A stretch of 64,000 nucleotides of DNA, taken from positions 1 through 64,000 of the forward strand of contig NZ_LXNG01000045.1 of assembly GCF_001642575.1 (NCBI RefSeq). Direction: 5' to 3'. Numbering within the stretch: position 1 is the first letter of the stretch; each line of letters starts with the position of its first letter. A program made the position numbers and the translations under genes. Of this stretch, positions 35,101 through 41,704 are shown one piece after another. The stretch is from Xanthomonas floridensis. Its GTDB lineage: Bacteria; Pseudomonadota; Gammaproteobacteria; Xanthomonadales; Xanthomonadaceae. The notes beneath the pieces were generated by a model. The model saw nothing but the letters and a program-made list of their open reading frames with translations, ran no database searches and had not been told where the DNA came from.

Positions 35101-35940
35101 GAAGGCGGTGGTGGCGATGATCTCTACTATGTCGACAGTCTTGGTGATGTCATCGTCGAAGCCGAGGACGAGGCTCCTTCATTCCCCATGGCAATGGCGA
35201 TGCAGTTGTCGAGCGACGCGACGAATTCATCTGTCGGGGATTCAGGAGCCCCTGGCATTCCCGCAATGGGCGAACATCCTTATCGCAATGGTGACACGGT
35301 GGCCGCCAGCATCGACTTTACTTTGACTGAGGAGCTGGAGTCGCTGATTTTGGTCGGTACAGCCGTAAACGGTACCGGGAATGAGTTCAGCAATTGGCTA
35401 AGCGGGAACGCGCAAGACAACGTGCTGAGCGGCCTAGGTGAGTATGACACCATCTATGGCGGTGCCGGGCGCGATGTCTTGTACGGTGGCGATGGTGGGG
35501 ATGAGCTGGATGGCGAAGATGGCAACGACACGTTGGTTGGTGGCGATGGCGATGACTTCTACATCTATACCGCTGGGCAAGGTCACGACACCATCGTGAA
35601 TGTCGATGTCTACGGCGAAGATATGTTGCGTGTGAGCGGAGCCGCATTCGATCAATTCAGGTTCGATCGTATTGGCGATGACATGGTCGCAACGTTGAGT
35701 GATCAATCCGGTAGTTTGACGTTCAAGGATTGGTACACGGAGAGTGCCAACCGTGTCGACCGGCTGTACGACCGGAATTGGATGGAACTCACCTCCGATC
35801 AAGTAGACAGCTTGGTCGGTGGGGCGGAGTTGAGTCAACTGATTGGTGCGATGGCACAGGGCGAAGCGGGACAGGAGGTCTATGCGCAATCCTGGAGCGA
35901 ACGCAGCAATCAGCCACATCTCATGATCGCTGCGGTCTGA
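29101..35940 (+). CDS. Giant RTX protein with N-terminal class-3 lipase domain, type I secretion substrate
   Basis: A 2279-residue protein without signal peptide. Residues 1-330 form an alpha/beta-hydrolase of the class-3 lipase type: oxyanion region VVAYAGTT, nucleophile elbow FTGHSLGGGLASL (Ser125) and a later DLHSMTLL with candidate catalytic His245. From about residue 455 to 2157 come nine or so blocks of RTX nonapeptides (GGxGxDxUx), which bind calcium on the cell exterior. They alternate with strand-rich modules of the haemolysin-type calcium-binding-related kind (for example FRRSGSALVMTFGTDQSVRLDGF). The C-terminus carries the uncleaved secretion signal. AGGAG is three bases before the ATG at 29101 and nine before the ATG at 29107, so the second ATG may be the true start. 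The HlyB/HlyD genes upstream are its likely exporter. Could be a phospholipase-type toxin, exolipase or adhesin. Confidence 0.9.
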   Translation: MAMDFSKLQFDYSQLAANVYGAKSSVRSGLNTVQLPEGWNQIDEKISQSGFMARAYRNAATGEVVVAYAGTTLEEGQALDDWITGNVPAGVGGFSQQVFEAIEFYLNVLRLPGVDQAKTSFTGHSLGGGLASLMAVYFDKKATVFDQAPFEKSAATSAYDLYLEPLKYAGYTLPQEFEDYDLLHYNERKSNVQQIVVAGEVLSYGTENLFKINDGNPLVLDPEAEDIFGWGGSVGADFAKAVDLHSMTLLAGFMNSEIFFEISKNFKELLPRIFRGAYQDVVPTNRITSTLLELLVQRQIVGEGSLDTLAADVAKIVGTDLRGADGSFVLHGDGYGKEINLAASLVDVVLAGIYQQANGRSPQDGFSGRMSEVLTRADGHITFDADALGRQAQRGVDSLSQYVSARTQNLALDTNLLERARWGVQDGAAMRYVGSDFDVRSDVVVALHGNNTITVGGGDDLVLGGNGDDDISGGSGDDLLYGGAGFDTYRFLTNESLLVSADRIYDSGGDGAVYVDNVAVTAGVRLTETTWADSTGNLRLTMIADPVHRLIVTNLLSGDTIHVERWQNGQLGISLGGEISVLPPVGMKWDGDLTPEGANINGVFQGNEEAEAFYTGFGEDVIDAAGGIDVINGGSGSDVINGGDGNDFIVEVARTARNLDRWIGAPPTDRVLASGVGFMVGLRSGNAEDARTYYEDVFLGLVGTIRNGGPSFYPDPELFADGGDVIDGGGGSDLIMSGEGNDIVDGGIGNDVISGGHDSDILMGNDGDDLIFGDRINGVLAGEEVANLSSAARADGDDIIDGGAGNDELRGDGGNDQIWGGQGDDVILGDTVGMEASRQGNDSLHGGEGQDQIWGGGGNDTISGDAGNDTIFGDFVVGQLDPQFHGADRISGGVGMDWINGQGGDDVIDGGDDADTLLGGAGADVINGGTGYDLIVGDDFDAPENEQGNDTINGGLGDDTILGMGGNDQLVGGEGNDSLYGDDQVGNFAGNDKLSGNTGDDYLDGGRGDDQLDGGTGNDTLIGAEGNDTYLIKAGDGHDVVSGLGDQSAGSDTIALSGLSRNEATFRRSGSALVMTFGTDQSVRLDGFLARDSGGHRIVFGDGSAMDRAEALSLLGGGTAGDDDLQGSDQDDELYGQGGNDKLYGQEGNDSLNGGIGNDLVFGGGGNDLLEGGDGDDLLDGGTGDDRLSGGAGSDVFRYGIGYGNDSIAFDPAADIRQVQLLDIVNPADMYYALKNGALVMTIIETGQSITIEGYAGVNGPTARIVLADGAELLPELLWSGANEIEGSSGDDQLYGYDGEDYIYGFGGDDRIWGGNDRDYLVGGWGKDTIYGGSGNDMLQGDSHYPYWWMNGGEDDYLDGGEGDDNIYGNDGNDTLLGGAGNDSISGQDGADVLNGGAGNDALYGNAGSDLYEFGRGGGRDIIREFGWMGESGPQFGDIDTLRFDASVLKEEIVVYRDDRFSSTLQFVIEGTDDSIAVLDFFDYLTYNTRDSIEQVVFTDGTTWDLEEILYQAMRGSHRNDNLMGLYAKDDFINAGAGNDRVMALEHDDTIQGGKGNDSIEAGEGDDVLLGGSGSDILSGDAGNDIYRFGLGSDLDVITNGSIVLTDHDVIELGEGITTENIRLARSGDALVIDIDGHADRLIVLGHFITDEHWSRGGPIDALHFADGTIWVQEDILAKLVAPLEAIAVNIDGVPYADLQDAGGYVIGIQNTLGEVHRETAGATWFDIGPGEARLFGGASGDTYVFGKGYGSQAIHDAGGTDRVLFNADLSPSDVTLYKLGNDMEVHVEGQSPLTIVGFFSEGGMAAIESMVFANGTVWDSAWLHTNAVNPDVTLNGTAGSDILLGSVGNDQLFGLEANDQLEGDSGDDLLDGGTGADVMRGGKGSDTYVVDDASDSIFDNGYASDSWTREINTVRSSIDYTLGVNLQRLILDGTADLNGTGNGESNTLQGNAGANVLTAAAVDDYSSWADWIDGGAGNDILIGAWGNDTLIGGAGNDRMEGGGGDDLYYVDSLGDVIVEAEDEAPSFPMAMAMQLSSDATNSSVGDSGAPGIPAMGEHPYRNGDTVAASIDFTLTEELESLILVGTAVNGTGNEFSNWLSGNAQDNVLSGLGEYDTIYGGAGRDVLYGGDGGDELDGEDGNDTLVGGDGDDFYIYTAGQGHDTIVNVDVYGEDMLRVSGAAFDQFRFDRIGDDMVATLSDQSGSLTFKDWYTESANRVDRLYDRNWMELTSDQVDSLVGGAELSQLIGAMAQGEAGQEVYAQSWSERSNQPHLMIAAV

Positions 35941-35963
35941 CGGTCTTTATTGCTGAATCCTTT

Positions 35964-35997
35964 CCCCGCAAAGGCCGTCATCGGTTTTGCGGGGTTT
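35964..35997 (+). terminator. Rho-independent terminator of the RTX gene
   Basis: A 9-bp stem (CCCCGCAAA / TTTGCGGGG) with a 13-base loop, followed by TTT, begins 24 bases after the RTX stop codon and ends well before rsgA. Confidence 0.7.
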
Positions 35998-36065
35998 GGG
36001 CTGCAAACTACGTGGTGTTGCGCGCTGGTGGATGCCGCAAATAGCAGTGGGCGTAGAATCGCCCC

Positions 36066-37157
36066 ATGAGCAACGCACTCCCCGATTACCCCACCCTCCA
36101 GTCCATTGGCTGGCCCTGGCCTGGCCCTGCCGAGGATCCTGCCTGGCAGGCGCTCTTTGCCGCGCATCCGCAGGCGTTGCCGGCGCGGGTGGTGGAGCAG
36201 CACCGCACCGGCTATGTGGTGGCCGATACGCCGGAGGCCGGTCTCAAGGCCGAGTCGCTGCCGGAGTGGCAGCGGCCGCGGTTTCCCAGCCATGAGCGGG
36301 CGTCGGTGGGCGATTGGGTGCTGATGGAGGGCAAGCGCATCGTGGCCTTGCTGCCACGGCGCACCTCGATCAAGCGCGGTGCGGCTGGCGAGCATTACCA
36401 CCAGCAGGTGATCGCGGCCAACATCGATACGGTGTTCATCGTGTGCGGGCTGGATGCGGACTTCAATCCGCGCCGCATCGAACGCTATCTGCTGCTGGTC
36501 GGCGGCGGCGGTGCCGAGCCGGTGGTGGTGCTGACCAAGGCCGACCAGACCGAATACGCCGAGGACGCATTGGCGGTGCTGGAGGAACTGGAAGCGCAGA
36601 ACATCCCGCTGCGCGCGGTCAACGCCAAGGATCCGGACAGCGTGGCGGCGCTGCGGCCATGGCTGGGCGATGGCCGTACCGCAGTGCTGGTGGGCTCGTC
36701 CGGTGCCGGCAAGTCGACGCTGACCAATACCCTGCTCGGGTCGCAGAAGATGAAGACCAATGCGGTGCGCGAGAACGATTCGCGCGGCCGGCATACCACC
36801 ACCCACCGCGCCTTGATTCCGTTGCCGTCCGGTGCCTGCCTGATCGACACGCCCGGCATGCGCGAGCTCAAACCGACTGGCGAAGAGGATCTGGCTGAAG
36901 GCGGCTTCTCGGATGTGGAGGCGTTGGCGGCGCAGTGCCGCTTCAACGATTGCGCACATATCGCCGAGCCCGGCTGTGCGGTGCAGGCGGCGATCGAGGC
37001 CGGCGAGCTGGATCCGGAGCGGGTGGCCAATTACATGAAGCTGCGCGTGGAAGTGACCGCTGCGGCCGAAAAGCTCGCGACCCGCGTCGCCCAGAACGCC
37101 CGTGGCAAGGGCTCGGGCAAGCGGCCGGCCAGCGTCGATCGTCCCGGACGGCGCTGA
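36066..37157 (+). CDS. rsgA: Small ribosomal subunit biogenesis GTPase RsgA
   Basis: A 363-residue circularly permuted GTPase that checks maturation of the 30S decoding centre. An N-terminal OB-like domain (RASVGDWVLMEGKRIVALLPRRTSIKRG) precedes the GTPase with the permuted motif order: G4 LTKADQ, G1 GSSGAGKST (210-218), the G2-region switch GRHTTTHR and G3 DTPGMREL. A zinc-binding knuckle follows (CRFNDCAHIAEPGC). Length and motifs are normal. Its stop overlaps the next start (TGATG), so the two are coupled. Confidence 0.95.
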   Translation: MSNALPDYPTLQSIGWPWPGPAEDPAWQALFAAHPQALPARVVEQHRTGYVVADTPEAGLKAESLPEWQRPRFPSHERASVGDWVLMEGKRIVALLPRRTSIKRGAAGEHYHQQVIAANIDTVFIVCGLDADFNPRRIERYLLLVGGGGAEPVVVLTKADQTEYAEDALAVLEELEAQNIPLRAVNAKDPDSVAALRPWLGDGRTAVLVGSSGAGKSTLTNTLLGSQKMKTNAVRENDSRGRHTTTHRALIPLPSGACLIDTPGMRELKPTGEEDLAEGGFSDVEALAAQCRFNDCAHIAEPGCAVQAAIEAGELDPERVANYMKLRVEVTAAAEKLATRVAQNARGKGSGKRPASVDRPGRR

Positions 37158-38419
37158 TGCCAGCGCGCAAGGGGCCGCCGGACATCGTCCACCACGCGGC
37201 GCTGGATGCGCGCCTGGTCAAGGCCGTGCGCGGTGTGCGCCTGCTCGCCCTGGCGAGCTGGCCGCGTGCATTGCAGGAGCCGTTTCTGCAGGGTGTGGCG
37301 CGCGGGCAGCCTGAGCTGCCGCAGGTGGAGTATCCGGTTCTGGATTTCGGCGATACCCGGCGCGAGCTGGCGGCGATCGCCAAGGATGCCGATCCGCATC
37401 ACCCGTTGGGCGCCTACCTGATCGACTCGACACATAGTTGGGGCCTGGCTGCCGGCCTGCTGGAATCGCTGGGCACCCCGGCAGTGAGCGATTACTCGGC
37501 GCAATTGTTCGGCGTGCCCGACGACCCGATGCCGGGCAACGGTCCGACCACGCGCGAGGCGGCGCGGCATTTCATCCAGATCGCGCAGGAACTGGACCGC
37601 GAACTGCTGGCGCCGGAAGAGCAGGTGCCAGTGTCGGCAACCGCCCTGCGCATGCAGCTGCAAAACGATCTGGATGCCTTCTTCGAAGGACGCGTCATCA
37701 CTGTCACGCTGGATCCGGATCTGCTCGCCAAGGCGGCGGCCGGCGCGCACCGCATCCGCTTGCGCAGCGGCGCGACTTTCAGCGATTACGACCGTGCGCA
37801 GCTGTTCCATCACGAAGCCCTGGTGCATTCGCTCACCGCACTCAACGGGCGCGCGCAGGTGCATCTGCCCAGCCTGGGTATTTCCTCGCCGCGCACCACG
37901 GCGACACAGGAAGGGCTGGCCACGTTCGCCGAGCAGATCACCGGCAGCATCGATATCGAACGCATGAAGCGAATCAGCCTGCGCATCGAGGCGATTGCGA
38001 TGGCGCGCGCGGGCGCCGACTTCATCGAGGTGTTCCGCTATTTCACCGGCAGCGGGCAGAGCGCCACCGAAAGCTTTTCGTCGGCGCAACGCGTGTTCCG
38101 CGGCGTGCCCACTGCAGGCGGCGGCGCGTTCACCAAGGACACCGTGTATCTGCGCGGCCTGGTCGCCGTGCATACCTTTTTCCGGCATGCCTTGCAGCGC
38201 GACCAACTGCAGCTGTGCCGTTATCTGTTCGCCGGCAAGATGGCGTTGGGCGATGTGGCGCGGTTTGCGCCCTTGTTCGACAGCGGGGTGTTGGTTGCGC
38301 CGCGCTGGCTGCCGCCGTGGGTGAGCCGGGTCAGCGGGCTGGCCGGCATGCTGGCGTTTTCGTTGTTCGCCAATCGCATCCGTATGGATCAATTGCAGCC
38401 ACCGGCAATAAATGTCTGA
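37157..38419 (+). CDS. QEGLA-motif (DUF1704, flavohemoglobin-expression-modulating type) protein
   Basis: A 420-residue protein of the DUF1704 family, named for the motif seen here as TATQEGLATFAEQ. The HHEALVHSLTALNG upstream and QEGLA resemble a gluzincin-like HExxx...E metallopeptidase arrangement (tyrosine-carboxypeptidase MATCAP-like relatives), which suggests a zinc protease. It overlaps rsgA by one base. Substrate unknown. A hydrophobic stretch near the C-terminus (VSGLAGMLAFSLFAN) could contact the membrane. Confidence 0.85.
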   Translation: MPARKGPPDIVHHAALDARLVKAVRGVRLLALASWPRALQEPFLQGVARGQPELPQVEYPVLDFGDTRRELAAIAKDADPHHPLGAYLIDSTHSWGLAAGLLESLGTPAVSDYSAQLFGVPDDPMPGNGPTTREAARHFIQIAQELDRELLAPEEQVPVSATALRMQLQNDLDAFFEGRVITVTLDPDLLAKAAAGAHRIRLRSGATFSDYDRAQLFHHEALVHSLTALNGRAQVHLPSLGISSPRTTATQEGLATFAEQITGSIDIERMKRISLRIEAIAMARAGADFIEVFRYFTGSGQSATESFSSAQRVFRGVPTAGGGAFTKDTVYLRGLVAVHTFFRHALQRDQLQLCRYLFAGKMALGDVARFAPLFDSGVLVAPRWLPPWVSRVSGLAGMLAFSLFANRIRMDQLQPPAINV

Positions 38420-38449
38420 GATGACACACTGCGTTTGATGAGTGCATGT

Positions 38450-38472
38450 ACGCGATCACATGGTGATCGCGT
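38450..38472. promoter_or_regulatory. Palindromic operator-like site upstream of the DJ-1/PfpI gene
   Basis: A perfect 10-bp inverted repeat (ACGCGATCAC-ATG-GTGATCGCGT) lies about 107 bases before the DJ-1/PfpI start and 31 bases after the QEGLA gene stop. It could be a regulator binding site or a terminator of the preceding operon; there is no T-run. Confidence 0.4.
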
Positions 38473-38578
38473 CGGTGAACCTGCGCAGGCACGCCCGTGC
38501 GGTTTACACGAGGCTGCAACGAGCCGGACTGCACACTGCACGCCTCGCCCGATTCGGGGCATAACACGAGGCAATGCG

Positions 38579-39259
38579 ATGAAAATCTTGATGGTGCTCA
38601 CGTCTCACGACCAGCTGGGCGATACCGGCAAGAAGACCGGCTTCTGGCTGGAAGAATTCGCCGCGCCGTACTACGTCTTCAAGGATGCCGGCGCCGACAT
38701 CACCGTGGTCTCGCCCAAGGGCGGCCAGCCGCCGCTGGACCCCAAGAGCGACGAGCCCGATGCGCAGACCGAGGCCACCAAGCGCTTCAAGCAGGATGCC
38801 GAAGCGCAGAAGGTGCTGGCCACCACGCATCGCCTTGCCGATGTCAAAGCAGCGGATTTCGATGCGCTGTTCTACCCGGGCGGTCATGGCCCGCTGTGGG
38901 ACCTGGCCGAAGACAAGCAGTCGATCGCGCTGATCGAAGCCTTCGCCGCAGCCGACAAGCCGCACGGCCTGGTCTGCCATGCGCCAGGCGCACTGCGTCA
39001 TGTCAAGGGAAGCGATGGCAAGCCGCTGGTCAACGGCCGGCGCGTGACCGGCTTCACCAATGGCGAGGAAGAGGCGGTCGGTCTGACCAAGATCGTGCCG
39101 TTCCTGGTCGAAAACGTGCTTACCGAACTCGGTGGGAAGTACGAGAAGAAGGCCGACTGGGCGGTGCATGTGATCGCCGACGGCACCCTGGTGACCGGCC
39201 AGAACCCGGCCTCGTCGGAAAAGACCGCTGAGACCTTGCTCGAGCTCGCGAAGCGCTGA
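38579..39259 (+). CDS. DJ-1/PfpI family protein (type 1 glutamine amidotransferase-like)
   Basis: A 226-residue cytosolic protein of the DJ-1/PfpI superfamily, closest to the Hsp31-like/YDR533C branch (MKILMVLTSHDQLGDTGKKTGFWLEEFAAPYYVFKDAG). The nucleophile elbow is LVCHAPGAL (Cys133, His134) and the acidic partner segment ALFYPGGHGPLWDL precedes it. Members act as glyoxalase III, aminopeptidase or chaperone under carbonyl or electrophile stress; which applies here is not determined. It is a single gene, preceded by an operator-like palindrome and followed by repeats. Confidence 0.87.
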   Translation: MKILMVLTSHDQLGDTGKKTGFWLEEFAAPYYVFKDAGADITVVSPKGGQPPLDPKSDEPDAQTEATKRFKQDAEAQKVLATTHRLADVKAADFDALFYPGGHGPLWDLAEDKQSIALIEAFAAADKPHGLVCHAPGALRHVKGSDGKPLVNGRRVTGFTNGEEEAVGLTKIVPFLVENVLTELGGKYEKKADWAVHVIADGTLVTGQNPASSEKTAETLLELAKR

Positions 39260-39294
39260 TCCCGGTTGTCGTCCGATTTTTCTGCTGAAGTCTT

Positions 39295-39318
39295 GCGACA
39301 GCGACAGCGACAGCGACA
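39295..39318. repeat. Hexamer tandem repeat (GCGACA)4
   Basis: Four perfect copies of GCGACA, followed by a partial GCAGCAG, lie 35 bases after the DJ-1/PfpI stop codon. This is an intergenic microsatellite. Confidence 0.8.
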
Positions 39319-39362
39319 GCAGCAGAAACATTGGAAGCAGCGACGATCCATCGATCGTTGCT

Positions 39363-39530
39363 GCTTAGAGTCGCTTACGAAACGTAGCGAGCAGTCGTCA
39401 GGTGGGCGTCGGCGGCACGGAGGAACCGCTGTGTACGCGTGGTATGTGTACGCGTGGTACATGCCGCACCGGGCACCGGCCGCGCCCGCCTGGCGGCGAG
39501 CGCAGTCGTCTTGTTAGTTGCTCTTAGGTT
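39363..39530. repeat. MITE-like intergenic repeat, copy 2
   Basis: It shares TAGCGAGCAGTCGTCAGG, the GGAGGAACCG core and the CCCGCCTGGCGGC segment with copy 1, and has a degenerate terminal inverted repeat (CTTAGAG... / ...GTTGCTCTTAGG). Inside it a 15-base unit GTGTACGCGTGGTAT/C is duplicated in tandem (39431-39460). Confidence 0.65.
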
Positions 39531-39750
39531 GTCGCTTTGCATCTCAATAACCGTAAGGTGCCTGCCCCTCATCGCGTACCGAAAGCGGTGACGCCAGGTC
39601 GATGGGAAGGCCCAGTACCCCGGGCGAAAGCGATAAAAATCCAGGTGCAAGAGGTGCAAGCCCCTCTCCCGTCGGAGAGGGGTTGGGGGTAAGGGCGCGG
39701 CTTACTCAAGGCGCTGCAGATCACCGCGCAGCGCATCCCCGCGGGCATGC
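39531..39750. other. Intergenic region downstream of suxB
   Basis: No gene seen. It contains CCCTCTCCCGTCGGAGAGGGG (near 39663), a small palindrome of the GC-rich kind scattered in Xanthomonas intergenic DNA, which may end the suxB transcript. Confidence 0.45.
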
Positions 39751-41670
39751 TCAAACACCGCGCTTCAACCAACGAACGCCGTAAGCCGGGAGCACAAGCA
39801 CTGCGCGATCGCTCGGCGCTGCGGCATCCACACCATCGTCAGTCGCCAACACCGTCCATCCATCACCGCCAATCGCTGCAAGCGTCAACTCACGTGGCTG
39901 CTCGCCGAAGTTATGCACGGCCAGGAAGCTGTCGCCACGCGTCAACGCAAAGAGCTGCGGGTCGCCCAGCGCAATGCTGCCAAGCGCCTGATCGGCGGCC
40001 AGTGCGGGAATTGCCGCACGCTGCTGGATCAATGCGCGTAGTCGGCGATACACCTTCCCGGCCAGGCAATTTGCATCGTTGCGCTGCGTGGCGATCTGCC
40101 AGTCCATCGCCGGGCGATGCAGCCAGCGGCCTTCATGCTGACGGTGCGCATCCATCCGGTAACCGATGTCGTTGGGCAATGCGAGTTCGTCGCCCATGTA
40201 GATCAGCGGCACGCCCGGCATCGCCAGCGCGATGGCATAGAGCAGCACCAGTCGATCCACTGCAATGCGCAACGCCGCTGCATCGCCGGTCTCCTGTGCG
40301 GCCTGGATGCCGGTCAGCGCCGCGGCCATGCCGTTGGTGCCGTGCACGCCGTCGCCGCTGCTCTGGAAGCTGTCGCCGCGCGCGTAGCTGCCAGGCACCT
40401 CATTGGCATAGAAGCGCGCGACGTCACGCAGTGCGAAGGGTGGCTGCGCGGCATTGCCTGCCGCTTCGTGCTGCAACACGTTCCAGCCGATGTCGTCGTG
40501 ACAACGCACATAACTCAGCCATGCGCAGTTGGCCGGCAACGGCGGGCTGTGTGCAATCACCTGATGCAGAATATCGCCGCGTTGCAGCGCCAAGGCCGAC
40601 CAGCCGGCCGCCATCAGCGTGCTGTGGTAAGCCAGATGGCATTCGTGGCCCTGGTCTGCGCCGCTGCCGAAGTAGGGAGGCAGTTCGGCCATCGGCACGA
40701 TGGCTTCGGCCTTCATCGCCACCGAAGGCGCCACGATATCGGCCACCGCACGCAGCGCCACCAGGATGGTGTGGGCCTCGGGCTGGTTCATGCAGTTGGT
40801 GCCGGGTCGCTTCCACAGGTAGGCAGTGGAATCCAGTCGGAAGGCTTCCACGCCCAGGTTGGCCAGCTGCAGGAGGGCCAGCGCCATCTCGCCGAACACC
40901 GCCGGGTTGCTCCAGTTCAGATCCCACTGATAGGGGTAGAACGTGGTCCACATCCACTGCGCGGTGTCCTCCACCCAGGTGAAATTGCCCGGTGCGGTAT
41001 GCGGAAAGACCTGCACCAGCGTGGCGTCGTACTGGTCGGGAAGCTGGCGGTCGGCAAAGTGATGGTAGTAGTCGAGGTAACGCGTGTCGCCGGCGCGTGC
41101 GGCGCGGGCCCAGGCATGGTCGTCGGCAGTGTGGTTGAGGACGAAGTCCGCACACAGGCTGATGCCGGCCTCGCGCAGCCGTGTGGTGAGCGCGACCAGA
41201 TCGTCGTTGCTGCCGAGGCTGGGTTCGACCTGGCCGTAGTCGCTGACCGCGAAGCCACCATCGTTGTCGCCGGCGCGTGCGCGCAGGAACGGCAGCAGGT
41301 GCAGGTAGCGCACGCCCAGCTCCTGCAGGTAAGGCACGCGTTCGGCCACACCCTGCAGTGTGCCGGCAAAGCGGTCCACGTAGGCGCTGTAGCCCAGCAT
41401 GTGCTGCTCGCCGAACCAGCCAGGTTTGCGCGTTGCATCCAGCTGCTGCAGCGCCTGCGGACGCTGCTGGGCACTGCTGCCAAGCGCAGCCAGCCAGTGT
41501 GTGAGCCATTGCGCGTAGTCGCCGCGCTCGCCATACAGCGTGTGCAGCGCCGCCAGCAGGCGCGGTGCGTGGCGATCGAAGCGCGCCAGCAGCGCGCCTG
41601 CCTGCGATGCATCCAGCGGCGCGGCAAATGCCGCGCGCCATGGGGTGAGATCGTTGGGGGAGGTACTCAT
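39751..41670 (-). CDS. suxB: SuxB: GH13 sucrose hydrolase/amylosucrase
   Basis: A 639-residue GH13 subfamily-4 enzyme. Xanthomonas members act on sucrose, hydrolysing it to glucose and fructose or transferring glucose as amylosucrase. The catalytic residues are visible: nucleophile in VEAFRLDSTAYLWK (Asp280), acid/base in MKAEAIVP (Glu322) and the transition-state Asp in CHDDIGW (Asp392/Asp393). It also has FVLNHTADDHAWA, typical of GH13. No signal peptide, so sucrose is cleaved in the cytosol after import. It lies 34 bases downstream of suxA on the same strand and is probably co-transcribed under SuxR control. Confidence 0.9.
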   Translation of the reverse strand: MSTSPNDLTPWRAAFAAPLDASQAGALLARFDRHAPRLLAALHTLYGERGDYAQWLTHWLAALGSSAQQRPQALQQLDATRKPGWFGEQHMLGYSAYVDRFAGTLQGVAERVPYLQELGVRYLHLLPFLRARAGDNDGGFAVSDYGQVEPSLGSNDDLVALTTRLREAGISLCADFVLNHTADDHAWARAARAGDTRYLDYYHHFADRQLPDQYDATLVQVFPHTAPGNFTWVEDTAQWMWTTFYPYQWDLNWSNPAVFGEMALALLQLANLGVEAFRLDSTAYLWKRPGTNCMNQPEAHTILVALRAVADIVAPSVAMKAEAIVPMAELPPYFGSGADQGHECHLAYHSTLMAAGWSALALQRGDILHQVIAHSPPLPANCAWLSYVRCHDDIGWNVLQHEAAGNAAQPPFALRDVARFYANEVPGSYARGDSFQSSGDGVHGTNGMAAALTGIQAAQETGDAAALRIAVDRLVLLYAIALAMPGVPLIYMGDELALPNDIGYRMDAHRQHEGRWLHRPAMDWQIATQRNDANCLAGKVYRRLRALIQQRAAIPALAADQALGSIALGDPQLFALTRGDSFLAVHNFGEQPRELTLAAIGGDGWTVLATDDGVDAAAPSDRAVLVLPAYGVRWLKRGV

Positions 41671-41704
41671 TGGCAGCGGCCGGGCAGCGCCCGGCACGGG
41701 GTCC

